Source: Allomuricauda sp.
GTDB taxonomy: Bacteria > Bacteroidota > Bacteroidia > Flavobacteriales > Flavobacteriaceae
Assembly: GCA_017795045.1 (NCBI GenBank)
Contig: CP051244.1
Coordinates: 600,584 to 664,583 of the forward strand
Length of the DNA: 64,000 nucleotides
Direction of reading: 5' to 3'
Shown here: piece after piece, positions 9,720-17,882 of the stretch
Numbering within the stretch: position 1 is the stretch's first letter
Layout: the number at the start of each line of letters is the position of its first letter
Notes under the pieces: generated by a model
Databases searched by the model: none
The model's input: the letters and a program-made list of their open reading frames with translations, nothing else
What the model was told of the DNA's origin: nothing
Translations under genes and position numbers: made by a program

Positions 9720-10499
9720 ATGGATTTAGGATTGAAGGATAAGGTGATTATGGTCACTGGAGGAGACAAGGGCATTGGCAATGGTATTTGCCAAGTGCTT
9801 GTCCATGAAGGGGCCATCCCGGTAATTATTGGACGGAAGGAAAGTGATGTACTGTCTGCTGTGGAAGAAATCACCAAAACCGGTGGCAAAGCCTTTTATG
9901 CCATCGCGGAACTAACCGACCCCCAACAATGCAAAAATGCCATTGAGAAAACCATCCAAGAGTTTGGAAGAATCGATGGATTGGTAAACAATGCCGGGGT
10001 CAATGACGGAGTGGGGCTTGAAAATGGCAATTATGACGATTTCAAGCGTTCTTTGGAGCGCAATGTTGGCCATTATTATGTGATGGCCCACCATGCCTTG
10101 CCCCAGTTGAAAAAAAGCAAAGGCAGCATTGTAAACATAGGTTCCAAAACTTCGGTGACAGGCCAAGGGAATACCTCTGGTTATGCGGCCGCAAACGGGG
10201 CCCGGAATTCACTTACCCGGGAATGGGCCGTGGAGCTGCTCCCCTATTCCATTCGGGTGAACGCCGTAATTGTTGCCGAATCATTTACCCCATTATATAA
10301 AAGATGGATAAATTCGTTTGACAACCCAGAAGAAAAACTCAAAGAAATTACCGACAATATCCCTTTGGAGAAAAGAATGACCACTCCGGAAGAAATTGCG
10401 AATACCGTAGCTTTTCTCCTTTCGGAAAAATCCAGTCACACCACCGGACAACTGATCTATGTGGATGGTGGCTATACCCATTTGGACCGTTCGCTTTAA
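9720..10499 (+). CDS. SDR-family oxidoreductase, probable L-fucose dehydrogenase
   Basis: Cytoplasmic short-chain dehydrogenase of 259 aa. The NAD(P) site TGGDKGIGNG lies at 13-22 and the NNAG motif at 90-93. The catalytic region reads SGYAAANGARNSL: Tyr 155 is present but the expected Lys four residues on is Asn 159. The C-terminal GQLIYVDGGYTH loop is typical. Neighbouring fucosidases, FucP and lactate dehydrogenase point to oxidation of L-fucose to fuconolactone, or alternatively to the 2-keto-3-deoxy-fuconate dehydrogenase step. The gene starts 3 bp after the previous stop. The family is certain; the substrate is inferred, and the Asn in place of Lys makes catalysis worth testing. Confidence 0.75.
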   Translation: MDLGLKDKVIMVTGGDKGIGNGICQVLVHEGAIPVIIGRKESDVLSAVEEITKTGGKAFYAIAELTDPQQCKNAIEKTIQEFGRIDGLVNNAGVNDGVGLENGNYDDFKRSLERNVGHYYVMAHHALPQLKKSKGSIVNIGSKTSVTGQGNTSGYAAANGARNSLTREWAVELLPYSIRVNAVIVAESFTPLYKRWINSFDNPEEKLKEITDNIPLEKRMTTPEEIANTVAFLLSEKSSHTTGQLIYVDGGYTHLDRSL

Positions 10500-10509
10500 A
10501 ATATCAACC

Positions 10510-11817
10510 ATGACCAAACCAAAAATTGTATCCAAAAAAGTTCTCTTACCCTTTATCCTGATCACTTCGCTCTTTGCCCTCTGGGGTTTTGCCAATGCGG
10601 TGACCGACCCCATGGTCCAGGCCTTTAAAAAAGTGTTGGAGTTGTCCAACTCCCAAGCTGCATGGGTACAGATGGCTTTTTATGGAGGGTATTTCTGTAT
10701 GGCCTTGCCAGCGGCATTGTTCGTCCGAAAGTATTCCTATAAAGTTGGGGTACTGATAGGTTTGGCGCTATATGCCGCAGGAGCCTTGATGTTCTACCCT
10801 GCCGCCATCACCGAAAAGTTTTGGTTTTTCTGTCTGGGGCTATACGTCCTGACCTTTGGACTGGCATTTTTGGAAACCACCGCCAATCCATACATTTTGG
10901 CCATGGGCGACAAGGAAACGGCCACCCAGCGCTTAAATCTTGCCCAAGTCTTTAATCCGGTTGGGTTGATTTTGGGGCTACTCATTGCCCAACAATTCGT
11001 TCTTAAAAAATTACAATCCGATGACATCGCTGATTATTCGTCCTTGGATGAAGCAAAGAAAGCCTTGATCCGCACATCGGACCTTATGGTCATTAGAGAC
11101 CCCTATGTTATCCTTGGATTGGTGATTTTGGCGGTCTTTGTATTGATCTTGGTTAGCAAGATGCCCCAGGCTAAAGGAGATGGCACCATTCCTTCGCTCC
11201 AAGAAACCGGAAAGGCGTTGTTCCATAGACCCAAATACATCTTGGGCGTATTGGCCCAAGTACTGTATGTGGGCGCACAGATCATGTGCTGGACCTACAT
11301 TTATCAATACGCCGAAGCCATAGGCATGGCCAGCGATGTGGCCGCCAACTATCAATTTGTGGCGTTTATCGTCTTTTTGGTGGGAAGGGCCATTGGCACC
11401 TATATGCTCCGTTTTATCAGTTCGGGAAAACTGTTGATGTGGTTTGCTGTGTTGGCAGGTGCCTGTGCCGCAGGAACCATTTTTATCGAGGGACATTTGG
11501 GATTGTACTGCCTAGTGGGTGTTTCATTCTTTATGTCGCTCATGTTCCCTACCATTTATGGCATTGCCCTGAACGGATTGACCGAGGAGGAATCCAAATT
11601 GGGTGCCGCCGGATTGGTTATGGCCATCGTTGGAGGTGCCTTGATGCCCAAACTACAAGGGATGATCATTGATGTTGGCGGAAATGGTGTGGCCGACACC
11701 AAAATGATGGGTGTTTCAGAGGTGAACTTCTCTTTTATACTACCGCTCTGCTGTTTTATTTACATTGCATGGTTTGGTTTCAAAACCTTTAAAAACGAAC
11801 ACATATGGGAGATTTGA
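10510..11817 (+). CDS. fucP: L-fucose:H+ symporter (FucP family)
   Basis: Inner-membrane major facilitator protein, 435 aa from this ATG. An in-frame ATG at 10459 would overlap the SDR gene by 41 bp and add a non-membrane tail, so it is rejected. About twelve hydrophobic segments are visible. FucP hallmarks include SLFALWGFANAVTDPMVQAF in helix 1, GGYFCMALPAALFVRKYSYK, and LETTANPYILAMG in helix 4. It would import free L-fucose released by the periplasmic fucosidases. The next gene overlaps its end by 13 bp. Related flavobacterial FucP-like proteins carry other hexoses, but the locus argues for fucose. Confidence 0.88.
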   Translation: MTKPKIVSKKVLLPFILITSLFALWGFANAVTDPMVQAFKKVLELSNSQAAWVQMAFYGGYFCMALPAALFVRKYSYKVGVLIGLALYAAGALMFYPAAITEKFWFFCLGLYVLTFGLAFLETTANPYILAMGDKETATQRLNLAQVFNPVGLILGLLIAQQFVLKKLQSDDIADYSSLDEAKKALIRTSDLMVIRDPYVILGLVILAVFVLILVSKMPQAKGDGTIPSLQETGKALFHRPKYILGVLAQVLYVGAQIMCWTYIYQYAEAIGMASDVAANYQFVAFIVFLVGRAIGTYMLRFISSGKLLMWFAVLAGACAAGTIFIEGHLGLYCLVGVSFFMSLMFPTIYGIALNGLTEEESKLGAAGLVMAIVGGALMPKLQGMIIDVGGNGVADTKMMGVSEVNFSFILPLCCFIYIAWFGFKTFKNEHIWEI

Positions 11818-12143
11818 GAAGATTTTGCCTCGCCTTGGATCTTGTGGACGATGAAGAAAGCATTCGAGCCTACGAAGAGTACCATGAAAAGGTTTGGCCT
11901 GAAATCTTGGAGAGCATCACCGATTCCGGGATTAAAAACATGGAAATCTACCGAATCGAAAATCGCCTGTTCATGATCATGGAGGTCGATGCTTCCTTTT
12001 CGTTTGAAGCAAAACAACAGGCCGATGAAGAGAATCCCAAAGTGCAGGAATGGGAAAAATTGATGTGGAACTACCAACAGGCATTGCCCTCGGCCAAACC
12101 CGGGGAAAAATGGCTGTTGACCAAAAAAATATTTGAATTATAA
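11805..12143 (+). CDS. L-rhamnose/L-fucose mutarotase (RhaM family, DUF718)
   Basis: Small cytoplasmic protein (112 aa) of the RhaM/YiiL fold, which interconverts alpha and beta anomers of 6-deoxyhexoses. Visible family signs are YEEYHEKVWPEILESI near residues 23-38, the central NMEIYRIENRLFMIMEVD and the terminal EKWLLTKKIFEL. The proton-donor His lies in the YHEKVWPE segment. The start overlaps fucP, so the proteins are made together. In this place it most likely supplies the beta-L-fucose anomer to the dehydrogenase; the family is better known for rhamnose, so sugar specificity is inferred. Confidence 0.85.
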   Translation: MGDLRRFCLALDLVDDEESIRAYEEYHEKVWPEILESITDSGIKNMEIYRIENRLFMIMEVDASFSFEAKQQADEENPKVQEWEKLMWNYQQALPSAKPGEKWLLTKKIFEL

Positions 12144-12154
12144 TTTGTAACCCT

Positions 12155-13852
12155 ATGAAGAAAGTGATTATTGCCGTAGGGGTCATTTTTATAATGGCCT
12201 GTACCGGAAAGTACGACAACGTTCAAAACACCGCGGAAGACTATCAAGTGATTCCAAAACCTGCGGAATTGACCATGCAGGTCGGAAAGTTTGTGATAGA
12301 TGGAAGCACCTCCATCAGTGCTGCCGATGGCCTTAAGGAAGAGGCGACTTTTCTTGCGGAGTCCATTCAACAGCTGACCCAAGTAAGTCCATCCGTTACA
12401 GACCAAAAGGCCAGCATCTCCCTCGCCCTAAACGATCAAATTGAAAATGAAGAAGGATATACGCTTGACGTGACTCCTGACCAAATCAACATTTCAGGAA
12501 AAAATGCCAAAGGTGTTTTTTATGGCATCCAGTCCCTTGTACAATTGATCAGCCTACCCGAAGAAGGGTCATCCATTACCGATATTACTGTACCTGCTGT
12601 CTCCATCAAAGATCAACCCCGATTTATTTACAGGGGAATGCACTTGGATGTAGCACGCCATTTCTTCGATGTGGATTTTGTGAAAAAGTACATCGACATG
12701 ATTGCCATGCACAAAATGAACACCTTCCACTGGCACTTGACCGAGGATCAAGGATGGCGTATAGAAATCAAAAAATATCCTGAACTCACCAAGGTCGGAG
12801 CCTACCGAAATGGAACCATAACAGGTCACTATCCTGGAGAAACCAATGACAATGAGCGTTACGGTGGTTTCTACACCCAAGATGACATAAAGGAGGTTTT
12901 GGCTTATGCCCAAAAGCGCCATGTTGAGGTCATTCCAGAAATTGAACTTCCCGGCCACAGCCAAGCAGCCATTGCTTCTTATCCGTATTTGAGCTGCTTC
13001 CCTGAGGAACCCACTGAAGTGCCCAACGGTCTAATGTCCGAAGCTTCAAAAGAACAACAGAAAAACGGCCAACCCAAGGTAGTTCAAGAGTCATGGGGGG
13101 TATACAATGATGTATACTGTGCCGGAAAAGAAGAGACCTTTGCCTTTTTGGAAGGAGTATTGGACGAGGTAACCGCCCTTTTCCCATCCAAATACATCCA
13201 TATTGGAGGGGATGAGTGCCCCAAGAAAAACTGGGAGCGCTGCCCCAATTGCCAAAAAAGAATCAAGGAAGAAGGTCTTGAGGACGAACACGCCCTACAG
13301 AGTTACTTTGTAACCCGAATGGAAAAATACCTGAACAGCAAAGGCAAACAAATCATTGGATGGGATGAAATCTTGGAAGGTGGTTTGGCCCCCAATGCAA
13401 CGGTAATGTCCTGGAGAGGTGTAAAAGGAGGCATTGAAGCGGCAAAACAAGACCATAATGTGATCATGACCCCAAATTCCCATTGTTACTTTGACCACTA
13501 TCAGTCCAAGGACACCGACAATGAGCCTTTGTCCATTGGTGGTTTCTTACCGGTTGAAAAAGTATATAGCTACGAGCCTGTTCCAGAGGAATTATCGGCA
13601 GATCAACAGCACTATATCTTGGGAGCCCAAGGGAACATTTGGTCCGAGTATATCCCAACGGATGAGCATATGGAATATATGGCCCTACCAAGAGCCACTG
13701 CACTATCTGAAGTGGTTTGGTCACAAAAAGAGGATAAGGATTTTGAAGATTTCAAGTCCAGATTGAACCATATGCGAAAACTGTACGACGCTAAAGGGTA
13801 CAACTACGCCAAACACGTTTTTGAAGCAACGGAGAACACTCCATCGGAGTAG
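12155..13852 (+). CDS. GH20 beta-N-acetylhexosaminidase, lipoprotein
   Basis: Exo-hexosaminidase of family GH20 using substrate-assisted catalysis. A lipoprotein signal ends in FIMACTG (Cys 16). A GH20b-type N-terminal domain covers about 30-155. The catalytic barrel begins at PRFIYRGMHLDVARHF, has HWHLTEDQGWRIEIKKYPEL and the catalytic pair in HIGGDECPKKNWERC (Asp 353-Glu 354). Conserved GWDEILEGGLAP and QGNIWSEYI loops follow. Length 565 aa is usual. Its presence beside fucosidases suggests that the glycan target is fucosylated and contains HexNAc, such as a host- or algal-glycoprotein chain, rather than pure fucan. It starts 11 bp after the mutarotase. Confidence 0.93.
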   Translation: MKKVIIAVGVIFIMACTGKYDNVQNTAEDYQVIPKPAELTMQVGKFVIDGSTSISAADGLKEEATFLAESIQQLTQVSPSVTDQKASISLALNDQIENEEGYTLDVTPDQINISGKNAKGVFYGIQSLVQLISLPEEGSSITDITVPAVSIKDQPRFIYRGMHLDVARHFFDVDFVKKYIDMIAMHKMNTFHWHLTEDQGWRIEIKKYPELTKVGAYRNGTITGHYPGETNDNERYGGFYTQDDIKEVLAYAQKRHVEVIPEIELPGHSQAAIASYPYLSCFPEEPTEVPNGLMSEASKEQQKNGQPKVVQESWGVYNDVYCAGKEETFAFLEGVLDEVTALFPSKYIHIGGDECPKKNWERCPNCQKRIKEEGLEDEHALQSYFVTRMEKYLNSKGKQIIGWDEILEGGLAPNATVMSWRGVKGGIEAAKQDHNVIMTPNSHCYFDHYQSKDTDNEPLSIGGFLPVEKVYSYEPVPEELSADQQHYILGAQGNIWSEYIPTDEHMEYMALPRATALSEVVWSQKEDKDFEDFKSRLNHMRKLYDAKGYNYAKHVFEATENTPSE

Positions 13853-13899
13853 CCGCATAACAATTGGAACCACGCAGATAGAAGAAACACACAGTAAGT

Positions 13900-15057
13900 A
13901 TGGCCCGATATACCCCAAAATTCAATCCTAGATATCCCTCCATTGAGGACCTCCGAGAAGGGGCCCGTAAACGCATTCCCAGATTTGCCTTTGAATATTT
14001 GGACAGTGGATGCAACGAAGAGGTTAATCTGCGAAAGAACACCCGGGAAATTAGGGAGGTGGAGTTGTTACCTAGGTATTTGGATGCCTACAAAGAGGCC
14101 AACATGACCACTAAAATCTTTGGTCAGGAGTATGATGCCCCTTTTGGGATATCTCCCATAGGGCTTCAGGGGTTGATGTGGCCCAATTCCCCCGAAATTT
14201 TGGCGAAAGCTGCCTTTGATCACAACATCCCCTTTATTCTGAGTACGGTGACCACATCGAGCATAGAACGCATCAGTGAAATTACCGAAGGTAAAGCGTG
14301 GTTCCAATTATACCATCCCACGGAAAAATCGGTCCGTGACGATTTGATTCAACGTGCCGAGGCAGCAGGCTGCCCCGTATTGGTCCTTTTGTGCGACACC
14401 CCTGTTTTTGGATTTCGTGCCAAGGAAATCAAAAATGGGCTGTCCATGCCCCCAAAGATGAACATTGCCAATATTCTCCAAGTATTGGGTAAACCCAAAT
14501 GGGCCTTTGAAACCCTAAAGCATGGCCAACCCAATTTTGAGGTATTGCGACCCTATATGCCCAAAGGGCTCAACTTAAAACAATTGGGATTGTTCATGGA
14601 CCAGACCTTTAGCAAGCGTATGGATATGGATAAAATTGCCCAAATCAGGGACCTATGGAAAGGAAAACTGGTTCTAAAGGGAGTCGCCACAGAAGCCGAT
14701 ACCGAAAAAGCCATATCCTTGGGATTGGACGGCATTATTGTATCCAACCACGGAGGCAGACAATTGGATGCCGGGGAATCCACTATAAAACCCTTGACCC
14801 GGATAGCGGCAAAATATGGAGATCAACTCACCGTGATGATGGACAGCGGGGTACGCTCAGGACCGGACATTGCCAGAACCTTGGCCAGTGGGGCGCAATT
14901 TGCGTTTTTGGGCCGTTCCTTTATGTATGGAGCGGCGGCTTTAGGGAAATCCGGAGGTGACCATACCGCCATGTTGTTAAAGACCCAATTGAAGCAGGTA
15001 ATGGAACAAATAGGTTGCCCAGATGTTTCCCAATTGCCCAATTTTAAAAACCTATAG
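13900..15057 (+). CDS. lldD: FMN-dependent L-lactate dehydrogenase (alpha-hydroxy-acid oxidase family)
   Basis: Oxidises L-lactate to pyruvate at the inner membrane, passing electrons to quinone. The 385-aa barrel shows the family signature near 282-290, SNHGGRQLD, with the active His at 284. It also has FMN phosphate contacts in MMDSGVRSGPDIARTLASGA and AFLGRSFMYG. The N-terminal RIPRFAFEYLDSGCNEEVNL is typical of the group. It ends the fucose operon (47 bp after the GH20 gene). L-lactate is the by-product of the non-phosphorylated fucose route, so this enzyme would recover it. Other 2-hydroxy acids are possible substrates. Confidence 0.85.
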   Translation: MARYTPKFNPRYPSIEDLREGARKRIPRFAFEYLDSGCNEEVNLRKNTREIREVELLPRYLDAYKEANMTTKIFGQEYDAPFGISPIGLQGLMWPNSPEILAKAAFDHNIPFILSTVTTSSIERISEITEGKAWFQLYHPTEKSVRDDLIQRAEAAGCPVLVLLCDTPVFGFRAKEIKNGLSMPPKMNIANILQVLGKPKWAFETLKHGQPNFEVLRPYMPKGLNLKQLGLFMDQTFSKRMDMDKIAQIRDLWKGKLVLKGVATEADTEKAISLGLDGIIVSNHGGRQLDAGESTIKPLTRIAAKYGDQLTVMMDSGVRSGPDIARTLASGAQFAFLGRSFMYGAAALGKSGGDHTAMLLKTQLKQVMEQIGCPDVSQLPNFKNL

Positions 15058-15134
15058 TCCCGTAAACCATCGCCTAAAAAACTGTTAACAAAAGCGTGAA
15101 ACAAACGTTATAAAAAGTATAAAACCCAGTATAA

Positions 15135-15166
15135 TTGGCATATACCGTTTGCATTGGCTACCTTTG
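15135..15166 (+). promoter_or_regulatory. Bacteroidota-type promoter of the GNAT-rpsU-proCBA operon
   Basis: TTG at 15135-15137 and TAccTTTG at 15159-15166, separated by 21 bases, fit the flavobacterial -33/-7 consensus. Transcription should begin near 15172-15175. No other consensus element was seen in 15058-15404. Confidence 0.65.
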
Positions 15167-15171
15167 CAGCG

Positions 15172-15273
15172 ATGAAGATCAAACTCCACGAAAGGAAAAA
15201 TTGCAGGATCCTTAGCTTTCAATATCTGGTTTTTAGAAACCAACCGGATAAATTCATCCCACCTACGCTTTAA
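15172..15273 (+). other. Possible proline leader peptide (33 codons)
   Basis: A short ORF starts at or right beside the predicted transcription start and ends in QPDKFIPPTL. Three proline codons (CCG, CCA, CCT) lie within the last ten codons, and a terminator-like hairpin begins 8 bases after the stop. The first enzymes after the small genes make proline. This is the layout of a ribosome-mediated attenuator leader. Against it: only two of the prolines are adjacent, and the ATG may have almost no 5' leader. Confidence 0.4.
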
Positions 15274-15280
15274 ATTTTAG

Positions 15281-15301
15281 ACCACTTCAGTGGTGATTTT
15301 T
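15281..15301 (+). terminator. Terminator-like hairpin, candidate attenuator
   Basis: ACCAC-TTCA-GTGGT stem followed by GATTTTT. The stem is short (5-6 bp), so it would be a leaky terminator. It lies between the lead promoter and the GNAT gene, where a full stop would silence the pro operon. Confidence 0.45.
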
Positions 15302-15404
15302 GCGATGTAGCATTGTGGAAAAACTCCGCAATCACCTGCATCGTTCCTATGCAATTGTACGTACCCTAAACTATCAAAAAAACATTTTAGACAAGCATCA
15401 AAGC

Positions 15405-15848
15405 ATGGTGATTAAAACCTATGACGCTTATACACGGCTTTCCACCATGGAAACCGCCCGATTGACCAATTTTATATTTGACCACCAAGATGGAAAAAAA
15501 GCATCAAAAAATGCCATCCGCAAAGCCATACAGTATTCGGCAAAGGAAATACCGGGCTTGGGTGGATATGTATTTGTCATTGAGGAACGGGAAAAAATCC
15601 TTGGTCTGGCCGTGGTCAACAAAACAGGGATGGGCGATTATATCCCCGAGAACTTCATGGTCTTTTTTGTGGTGCACCGGGAGCATCGCGGCAAAGACAT
15701 TGAACCAAAGCTCTTGGAATACACCCTTCAATACTGTAAAGGCGACGTAGCCGTCCATATCACCAACGAAAACCAATATCCGAAAGAAGCGTTTTTTAAA
15801 GAGAATGGGTTTGACGTGACCCACACAGAAATGAGATTGAACAGATAA
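15405..15848 (+). CDS. GNAT-family N-acetyltransferase
   Basis: Protein of 147 aa from this ATG; an in-frame ATG at 15300 would start inside the hairpin and is rejected. A GNAT acyl-CoA fold is suggested by the order of beta strands YVFVIEEREKILGLAVVNKT and ENFMVFFVVHREHRGKDIEP. The latter covers motif A with the (Q/R)xxGxG/A-like HREHRGKDIEP loop, and the C-terminal KEAFFKENGFDVTHTEMRL is the usual motif B end. Substrate unknown. It is the first gene of the pro operon, 8 bp before the bS21-like gene. A role in glutamate or ornithine acetylation is possible because GNAT genes sit in arginine/proline clusters of relatives, but nothing here proves it. Confidence 0.65.
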   Translation: MVIKTYDAYTRLSTMETARLTNFIFDHQDGKKASKNAIRKAIQYSAKEIPGLGGYVFVIEEREKILGLAVVNKTGMGDYIPENFMVFFVVHREHRGKDIEPKLLEYTLQYCKGDVAVHITNENQYPKEAFFKENGFDVTHTEMRLNR

Positions 15849-15856
15849 ATCAAAAT

Positions 15857-16051
15857 ATGCTCAAAATAGAAGTAAAATCAGGTGAAAGTATAGAACGTGC
15901 CCTAAAACGCTACAAGAGAAAGTATAGAAATACCAAACGATTGGAGCAAATCAGGGATCGTCAGGAATACACCAAAAAATCGGTACGGCGAAGAAAGACT
16001 ATCAAAACGGCCGAATACCGGGAAAAATACCTAAACAGGGAAAACGAATAG
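15857..16051 (+). CDS. rpsU: 30S ribosomal protein bS21 (possible paralog)
   Basis: A 64-aa basic protein that begins MLKIEVKSGESIERALKRYK, the signature of bS21, and continues with KRLEQIRDRQEYTKKSVRRR. bS21 binds the 30S platform near the 16S 3' end; in Flavobacteriia it helps to hide the anti-Shine-Dalgarno sequence. The C-terminus (TAEYREKYLNRENE) is within normal length. Its location in a proline operon is unusual: flavobacterial rpsU normally lies by a tyrosine recombinase and tuf, so this may be a second, alternative copy. No Shine-Dalgarno sequence precedes it. Confidence 0.8.
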   Translation: MLKIEVKSGESIERALKRYKRKYRNTKRLEQIRDRQEYTKKSVRRRKTIKTAEYREKYLNRENE

Positions 16052-16073
16052 TCATCAACACATTGACCATATC

Positions 16074-16265
16074 ATGAAACTTACAAAAATCAAACGGAAG
16101 ACCAAGTACGAAAAACGGTATAGCGTTAAAATGGGGGAACTCACTACCCAGGTCACGTATATCAAAGAGTACATTTTTGGCCTTCCTTTTCGCACGTTGC
16201 ACAGATACCGTGAAACTTATTACGGAGAAGTAAAAGACTGTAAGGATTGCAATGTATCCGCTTAA
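16074..16265 (+). CDS. Small basic protein with CxxC, unknown
   Basis: A 63-aa ORF lying 22 bp after rpsU and 27 bp before proC, in the same direction. The first half is very rich in Lys and Arg, the middle has a beta-like LTTQVTYIKEYIFGLPF stretch, and the end is KDCKDCNVSA with a CxxC pair that could bind a metal. No family is recognised. The tight spacing and protein-like composition support it as a gene. Function is unknown; a ribosome- or RNA-binding partner for the bS21-like protein is only a guess from position. Confidence 0.5.
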   Translation: MKLTKIKRKTKYEKRYSVKMGELTTQVTYIKEYIFGLPFRTLHRYRETYYGEVKDCKDCNVSA

Positions 16266-16292
16266 CAATATTCTAACCCTTTATATAAAACA

Positions 16293-17099
16293 ATGAAAGT
16301 ATTGGTTATTGGCGCAGGTAACATGGGGCTTACCTACGCCACAGGTATGTCCAAGTCCAAGCTATTGAAAAAGCGCAACATCATGGTGTTGGACAAATCA
16401 AAGGAAAAAATGGAAGAGGTCGATAAAATCGCCCATTTTGATGCCATAGATCGTTTGGAGGACTGTGTTCCCCAAGCGGATATCATCTTTTTGGCGGTTA
16501 AACCTTTCCATGCCGAAGAACTTTTTGAACGTATGAAAAAATTGGTGAACCCAGAACAACTGTTTATTTCCATAATGGCCGGGGTCACCATCGGCTTTAT
16601 CCAAGAATCGCTTGGTATTAAAAAAGTGGTACGGGCCATGCCCAATTTACCCGCTCAGGTTGGTAAGGGTTTAACCAGCTATGTTTCTTCCGACGAAGTT
16701 TCCCGTCTAGAGCTTTTTATGGTGGAAGGCCTATTGGATACCACTGGAAAATCCCTCCGCGTAAAAAATGAAAAATTTATTGATGCCTCTACAGGCATTT
16801 CGGGGAGTGGTCCCGCATACGTTTTTTACTTTATGCAAAGTATGATGGAGGCCGCCCTGCAAATGGGCTTTTCCGAAAATGTTTCCAAAGTACTGGTAAG
16901 CCAAACCTTTACCGGGGCCGTGGAACTGTTCAACCAGAACAACCTTAATCCAGACACTTGGATGGAAAGAGTAGCCTCCAAAGGAGGAACTACCAGGGCC
17001 GCCTTGGACTCCATGGAAGATAACAATGTAAACGAATTGATAAAAGAAGCGGCCTTTGCCGCCTTTAACCGCGCCGTGGAACTCGGCGAAGAATATTAA
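16293..17099 (+). CDS. proC: Pyrroline-5-carboxylate reductase
   Basis: Reduces pyrroline-5-carboxylate to L-proline with NAD(P)H, the last step of proline synthesis. The 268-aa protein starts MKVLVIGAGNMGLTYATGM, a Rossmann nucleotide site. It has VVRAMPNLPAQVGKG and the C-terminal family signature region GISGSGPAYVFYFMQSMMEAA with KGGTTRAALDSM after it. The next gene, proB, begins 3 bp later. The order C-B-A in one operon means that all three enzymes of the pathway from glutamate are co-made. Confidence 0.95.
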   Translation: MKVLVIGAGNMGLTYATGMSKSKLLKKRNIMVLDKSKEKMEEVDKIAHFDAIDRLEDCVPQADIIFLAVKPFHAEELFERMKKLVNPEQLFISIMAGVTIGFIQESLGIKKVVRAMPNLPAQVGKGLTSYVSSDEVSRLELFMVEGLLDTTGKSLRVKNEKFIDASTGISGSGPAYVFYFMQSMMEAALQMGFSENVSKVLVSQTFTGAVELFNQNNLNPDTWMERVASKGGTTRAALDSMEDNNVNELIKEAAFAAFNRAVELGEEY

Positions 17100-17102
17100 A
17101 CC

Positions 17103-17873
17103 ATGTATAAAGAACTCGTGGTCATTAAGGTAGGAACCAATGTAATGACCAACAAGGACAATAGAATTGTAAGACCCGTACTCAATAGTTTGGTGCAACA
17201 GATTGCCGAACTCTACGAACGTGACATCATGACCATTTTGGTCTCCTCTGGCTCCGTAATCGCGGGAAAAGAGGTGCTGGGAAAATCCAAAATAAAGGAC
17301 AAGACCCAACGCAGACAGGTATACTCTGCCATAGGACAACCCAGAATGATGCGGCACTACTACAACATTTTTAGTGATTACGGGATGAAGTGTGCCCAAG
17401 TGCTGCCCACAAAACGGGATTTTAATCCTGGGGTACACCGGGACAATATGATCAATTGCATAGAAGGTTTACTGTCGGAAGGTGTTGTGCCCATTGCCAA
17501 TGAGGACGATGCCGTTTCAGTGGCCATGTCCATGTTCTCGGACAATGACGAATTGGCCACATTGATTGCCCAATTGATGAATGCAGACAAACTGATTCTC
17601 ATGACGGATATTGATGGCCTGTACAACGGGCATCCCGAAAAGGAGGAATCCGAGGTCATCCAAAAAGTCGCACCCAAAGAAGATCTGGACAAGTATATTG
17701 AAGAGGGCAACAAAGCCGAAGGCGAAGGCCGTGGCGGAATGGGCTCTAAATTGAACTACGCCCAAATAGCGGCAGCCAATAACATCCCGTCCTACATTGT
17801 GAACGGGAAGAAAGAGAACATCATTATAGACATTGTTGAAGGAAAAAAAGTGGGGACCAAAGTTTCCCTTTAA
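17103..17873 (+). CDS. proB: Glutamate 5-kinase (no PUA domain)
   Basis: Phosphorylates L-glutamate in the first, feedback-controlled step of proline synthesis. The 256-aa protein is an amino acid kinase domain: VVIKVGTNVMTNKDN at the start, SSGSVIAGKEVLG, IANEDDAVSVAMSMFSDND and LLTDIDGLY-like LILMTDIDGLYNG. It ends after GGMGSKLNYAQIAAANNIPS, so the C-terminal PUA domain of the longer ProB proteins is absent, as in many Bacteroidota. It sits between proC and proA with gaps of 3 and 9 bp. Confidence 0.95.
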   Translation: MYKELVVIKVGTNVMTNKDNRIVRPVLNSLVQQIAELYERDIMTILVSSGSVIAGKEVLGKSKIKDKTQRRQVYSAIGQPRMMRHYYNIFSDYGMKCAQVLPTKRDFNPGVHRDNMINCIEGLLSEGVVPIANEDDAVSVAMSMFSDNDELATLIAQLMNADKLILMTDIDGLYNGHPEKEESEVIQKVAPKEDLDKYIEEGNKAEGEGRGGMGSKLNYAQIAAANNIPSYIVNGKKENIIIDIVEGKKVGTKVSL

Positions 17874-17882
17874 AAAACGACT

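Noticed and set aside
10459..10509. Upstream start for FucP
   Set aside because: It would overlap the SDR gene by 41 bp and add a hydrophilic tail ahead of helix 1; ATG at 10510 fits the family.
15300..15404. An N-terminal extension of the GNAT protein
   Set aside because: The upstream ATG at 15300 lies inside the terminator-like hairpin, and the extra residues do not resemble a GNAT N-terminus.
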